Shown here piece after piece: positions 62,153-64,000 of a stretch of DNA of 64,000 bases (position 1 is the first letter of the stretch; each line of letters starts with the position of its first letter). The notes below the pieces were generated by a model. That model was not told the origin of the DNA and did no database searches. It was given only the letters and a program-made list of their open reading frames with translations. This DNA comes from Streptomyces tsukubensis. Lineage in GTDB: Bacteria; Actinomycetota; Actinomycetes; Streptomycetales; Streptomycetaceae. Both the position numbers and the translations under genes were made by a program. The DNA lies in NCBI RefSeq assembly GCF_003932715.1, contig NZ_CP020700.1, positions 6,656,501-6,720,500 on the forward strand. The letters are read 5' to 3'.

Positions 62153-62992
62153 TCAGCGGGCGGCGCGGGCCTCCCGGGGCAGCCAGTCGAAGCTCGCCGC
62201 GCTCGGCCCGTCGCCCGGCTTGTACTCCAGGCCGACCCAGCCGTCGTATCCGGCGGCCGCCAGCCGGTCCAGCAGCTGCTCCAGGGGGAGCGAACCCGTC
62301 CCGGGGGCGCCCCGGCCCGGATTGTCGGCGATCTGCACATGGCCGATGCGGTCCGCGTACGCGTCGATCGCCGCGCCGATGTCCTCGCCGTTCATCGACA
62401 GGTGGTACACGTCGAGGAGGAACTCCGCGTTCGCCAGCCCCGTCGCGGCATTCACCTTGTCGGCCACCTCGACCGCCGCCGCGGCGGTGACCAGCGGATA
62501 GTCGGGGGACTCCGGCCGGTTGAGGGTTTCGACCAGCAGGGTCGCGCCGATCCCGTCGGCCGCCCGGGCCGCCGACGCCAGATTCTCCAGCGCCAGGGCG
62601 TCCTGGACCGAGGCGTCGACCCCGGGCACCCGGTTTCCGTACAGCGCGTTGAGCGCCCGGCAGCCCACGGAGGCCGCGAAACCGGCCGCCACCTCCACAT
62701 TGGCGCGGAAACGCGCGGACTCCTCACCGGGGACGGACAGCGCACCCCGGTCCGGCCCCGGGAGCTGCCCGGCGTAGAAGTTCAGCCCCACGAGCCGGGT
62801 GCCCGCCTCGTCGAGCGCCCGCTTCAGCGCGTCGAGTTCGGCGGCGGGCGGTGTCGGGGTGTCGGGCCACGGCCACCACAGCTCGACCGCCGTGAAACCC
62901 GCGGCCGCGGCGGCCGCGGGGCGGTCGAGGAGCGGGAGCTCGGTGAAGAGGATCGACAGGTTCACATCGAATCGGTGGCCGGAGTAGCCCAT
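62153..62992 (-). CDS. hyi: Hydroxypyruvate isomerase
   Basis: 279 residues of the AP-endonuclease 2-like TIM barrel family. Features: 'RFDVNLSILFTELPLLDRPAAAAAAGFTAVELWWPW', 'TLLVETLNRPESPDYPL' (first catalytic Glu), 'EFLLDVYHLSMNGED', 'IGHVQIADNPGRGAPGTGSL' (metal ligands Asp/His) and 'WVGLEYKPG' (second Glu). It interconverts hydroxypyruvate and tartronate semialdehyde. It heads the hyi-glxR operon, whose promoter carries two TTCC-N7-GGAA-like sites also found at gcl. Confidence 0.95.
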   Translation of the reverse strand: MGYSGHRFDVNLSILFTELPLLDRPAAAAAAGFTAVELWWPWPDTPTPPAAELDALKRALDEAGTRLVGLNFYAGQLPGPDRGALSVPGEESARFRANVEVAAGFAASVGCRALNALYGNRVPGVDASVQDALALENLASAARAADGIGATLLVETLNRPESPDYPLVTAAAAVEVADKVNAATGLANAEFLLDVYHLSMNGEDIGAAIDAYADRIGHVQIADNPGRGAPGTGSLPLEQLLDRLAAAGYDGWVGLEYKPGDGPSAASFDWLPREARAAR

Positions 62993-63007
62993 CAGGCGCC
63001 GCGCCCC

Positions 63008-63043
63008 TTCCGTATGGTGGAAGTAAGTTTCTGCTCAATGGAA
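63008..63043 (-). promoter_or_regulatory. hyi promoter with two TTCC-N7-GGAA operator-like sites
   Basis: Leftward promoter TTGAGC (63033-63038) and ATACGG (63010-63015), 17 bp apart. Site 1 (63008-63022, TTCCGTATGGTGGAA) covers the -10; site 2 (63029-63043, TTCTGCTCAATGGAA) covers the -35. Site 1 matches the gcl operator in 13 of 15 positions. This placement would block RNA polymerase when bound. Confidence 0.75.
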
Positions 63044-63191
63044 GCGTGCTGGTGGTGCCCGGGGCTTGTCAAGGGGGCTCGCACCTCCGGCCCGCGGGGG
63101 CCGCCCGGGTCGGCTAGGGTCGGCTCGCGGTGGCCGGACGGGCCGGGCCGCACGTCAGGGCAGGTGCGGCGGGGTGGGGAGAGTGCGCGGG

Positions 63192-63443
63192 ATGCGGCTG
63201 AGAGTGGAGTTCACGACCGAACCCTTCGACCTGGACGAAGCGCCCCCGCATGCCGTGGTCGCCAGGGAGGTGATCCTCGGCGCCGAGCTGGATGCCGTGG
63301 ACGTCGGGCCCTTCGGCAATACGGCGGAAGGGCGGGCCGAAGCGGTGCTCGGAGCCGTGGACGCCCTGCTGCGCCGTTCGCTGGAGGCCGGTGCGACGCG
63401 GATATCCCTCCAGGTGAACGTGGTGCCGGGGGAGGGGCGGTGA
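63192..63443 (+). CDS. Thiamine-binding-like (MTH1187/YkoF-type) small protein
   Basis: 83 residues from ATG 63192 (a longer frame starts at 63066). It reads 'MRLRVEFTTEPFDLDEAPPHAVVAREVILGAELDAVDVGPFGNTAEGRAEAVLGAVDALLRRSLEAGATRISLQVNVV', like small thiamine-binding/YkoF-type domains with the 'VGPxGTxxEG' loop. The ligand here is uncertain. The next gene starts in its stop codon and encodes an HTH protein, so it may serve as its sensor partner. Confidence 0.75.
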   Translation: MRLRVEFTTEPFDLDEAPPHAVVAREVILGAELDAVDVGPFGNTAEGRAEAVLGAVDALLRRSLEAGATRISLQVNVVPGEGR

Positions 63444-63955
63444 AGCCGCGGCCCGAGGCGCGCCCGCCCGCGGCCGCCGGACCTGCGGAGTCCGCGGCGG
63501 GCTCGGGCGCTTCGGACGCCGCGGGCGCCCAGGAGGTGCCGGGCGGCGCGGCCCCTTCCGGCGGTCCGGGTGCTTCGGGTGCTTCGGGTGTGGAGCATCC
63601 GCTGGCGCGGGCGGTCGGACCGCTCGTCGACGCCATGGGCGCCGAACTGGTCCGCCCCGAACTGGCCGGGCCCGACGATGTGGTGCTCGCCTGGGAGGGG
63701 CGCGATGTGCTCGCCGTCAGGCTGCCGCAGCTCTCCGACTCCCTCGACCGCATCCTGGCCGCGCTGGAACGCACCCACGGCATGCCGCTCGCTCAGCTCG
63801 ACCGCAAGGAGAAGCAGCGGGTGGTACGGAATCTGGAGGCACGCGGAGCCTTCGCCGTCCGCCACGGCGTGGAGACCGTCGCGGGGGCGCTCGGGGTCAG
63901 CCGCTTCACCGTCTACAACTACCTCAACAGGGAGAACGCCTCCAGAGGTGGCTGA
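63440..63955 (+). CDS. Helix-turn-helix protein, candidate regulator of the glyoxylate genes
   Basis: 171 residues beginning at GTG in the stop codon of the thiamine-binding-like gene. The first ~50 residues are disordered Ala/Gly/Pro. The middle ('HPLARAVGPLVDAMGAELVRPELAGPDDVVLAWEGRDVLAVRLPQLSDSLDRILAALER') looks like a small sensor domain. The C-terminus 'LDRKEKQRVVRNLEARGAFAVRHGVETVAGALGVSRFTVYNYLNRE' is an HTH like those of YheO-type regulators. In position it is the nearest regulator to gcl/hyi/glxR and might recognise the shared TTCC-N7-GGAA site; this is inference. Confidence 0.82.
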   Translation: MKPRPEARPPAAAGPAESAAGSGASDAAGAQEVPGGAAPSGGPGASGASGVEHPLARAVGPLVDAMGAELVRPELAGPDDVVLAWEGRDVLAVRLPQLSDSLDRILAALERTHGMPLAQLDRKEKQRVVRNLEARGAFAVRHGVETVAGALGVSRFTVYNYLNRENASRGG

Positions 63956-64000
63956 TCCGGGCCCGGAGATCGGGTGAACACCGGCCGTCGTCCGAGTCTT

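Overview
The window is high-GC actinobacterial DNA and almost certainly comes from a Streptomyces chromosome. The evidence is the strong G/C bias at third codon positions, frequent GTG starts and 4-bp ATGA gene overlaps. Several gene sets are also typical of that genus: a conservon (cvnABCD with P450s), a terpene cyclase/P450 pair, DUF3152 and SAV_915-like proteins, and many starts that look leaderless. No rRNA, tRNA, insertion sequence, prophage or CRISPR array was recognised.

Layout. 0-3 kb: the 3' end of a xanthine dehydrogenase molybdenum subunit and its XdhC maturation factor, followed by a cluster of palindromes. 3-12 kb: a methyltransferase, an SDR protein, a LacI regulator with two operator-like sites, a glutamine amidotransferase, a DUF3152 protein and an OmpR-type two-component system. 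12.5-15.3 kb: a P450 plus class I terpene cyclase operon. 15.5-20.5 kb: a four-gene membrane/signalling set in which two adjacent proteins share a short amyloid-like motif, ending with a Ser/Thr kinase. 20.8-24.1 kb: two small secreted proteins, a membrane methyltransferase and an AraC regulator. 24.3-30.8 kb: a conservon with an unusual fused double roadblock protein, two P450s (one without ExxR) and an enoyl-CoA hydratase-like protein. 30.9-32.8 kb: an SPFH protein paired with a NAD-kinase-like protein. 33-44 kb: aerobic cobalamin genes (cobL, cobM, cobK, cobIJ, cobH, cobG, cobN) with a cobalamin riboswitch in front of cobN and a 175-bp-period repeat between the convergent cobK and cobIJ.

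44-52 kb is mixed. It holds a Cys-rich DUF1326 gene with two CsoR-like operators, an AraC regulator, a secreted PLD-like protein, a SUKH protein, an AlkZ-like HTH_42 protein, a decarboxylase-like protein that has lost its PLP lysine, a SAV_915-like protein and an ASCH protein. 52.3-56.6 kb: a GAF-LuxR regulator divergent from two acyl-CoA ligases, with a perfect 28-bp palindrome between them. 56.7-58.2 kb: a GNAT protein and a zinc-ribbon protein. 58.4-63 kb: glyoxylate utilisation (gcl, glxR, hyi). gcl and the hyi-glxR operon carry the same TTCC-N7-GGAA site. The window ends with a thiamine-binding-like protein and a small HTH protein.

How they fit together. Xanthine dehydrogenase at one end and glyoxylate carboligase, tartronate semialdehyde reductase and hydroxypyruvate isomerase at the other are both compatible with purine/allantoin catabolism through glyoxylate to glycerate. 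The cobalamin block encodes much of corrin-ring construction and the cobalt chelatase large subunit. The most promising under-described items are the paired-motif signalling operon (15.5-20.5 kb), the shared glyoxylate operator, the CsoR-like control of the DUF1326 gene, the double-roadblock conservon, and several pseudo-enzymes with missing catalytic residues.
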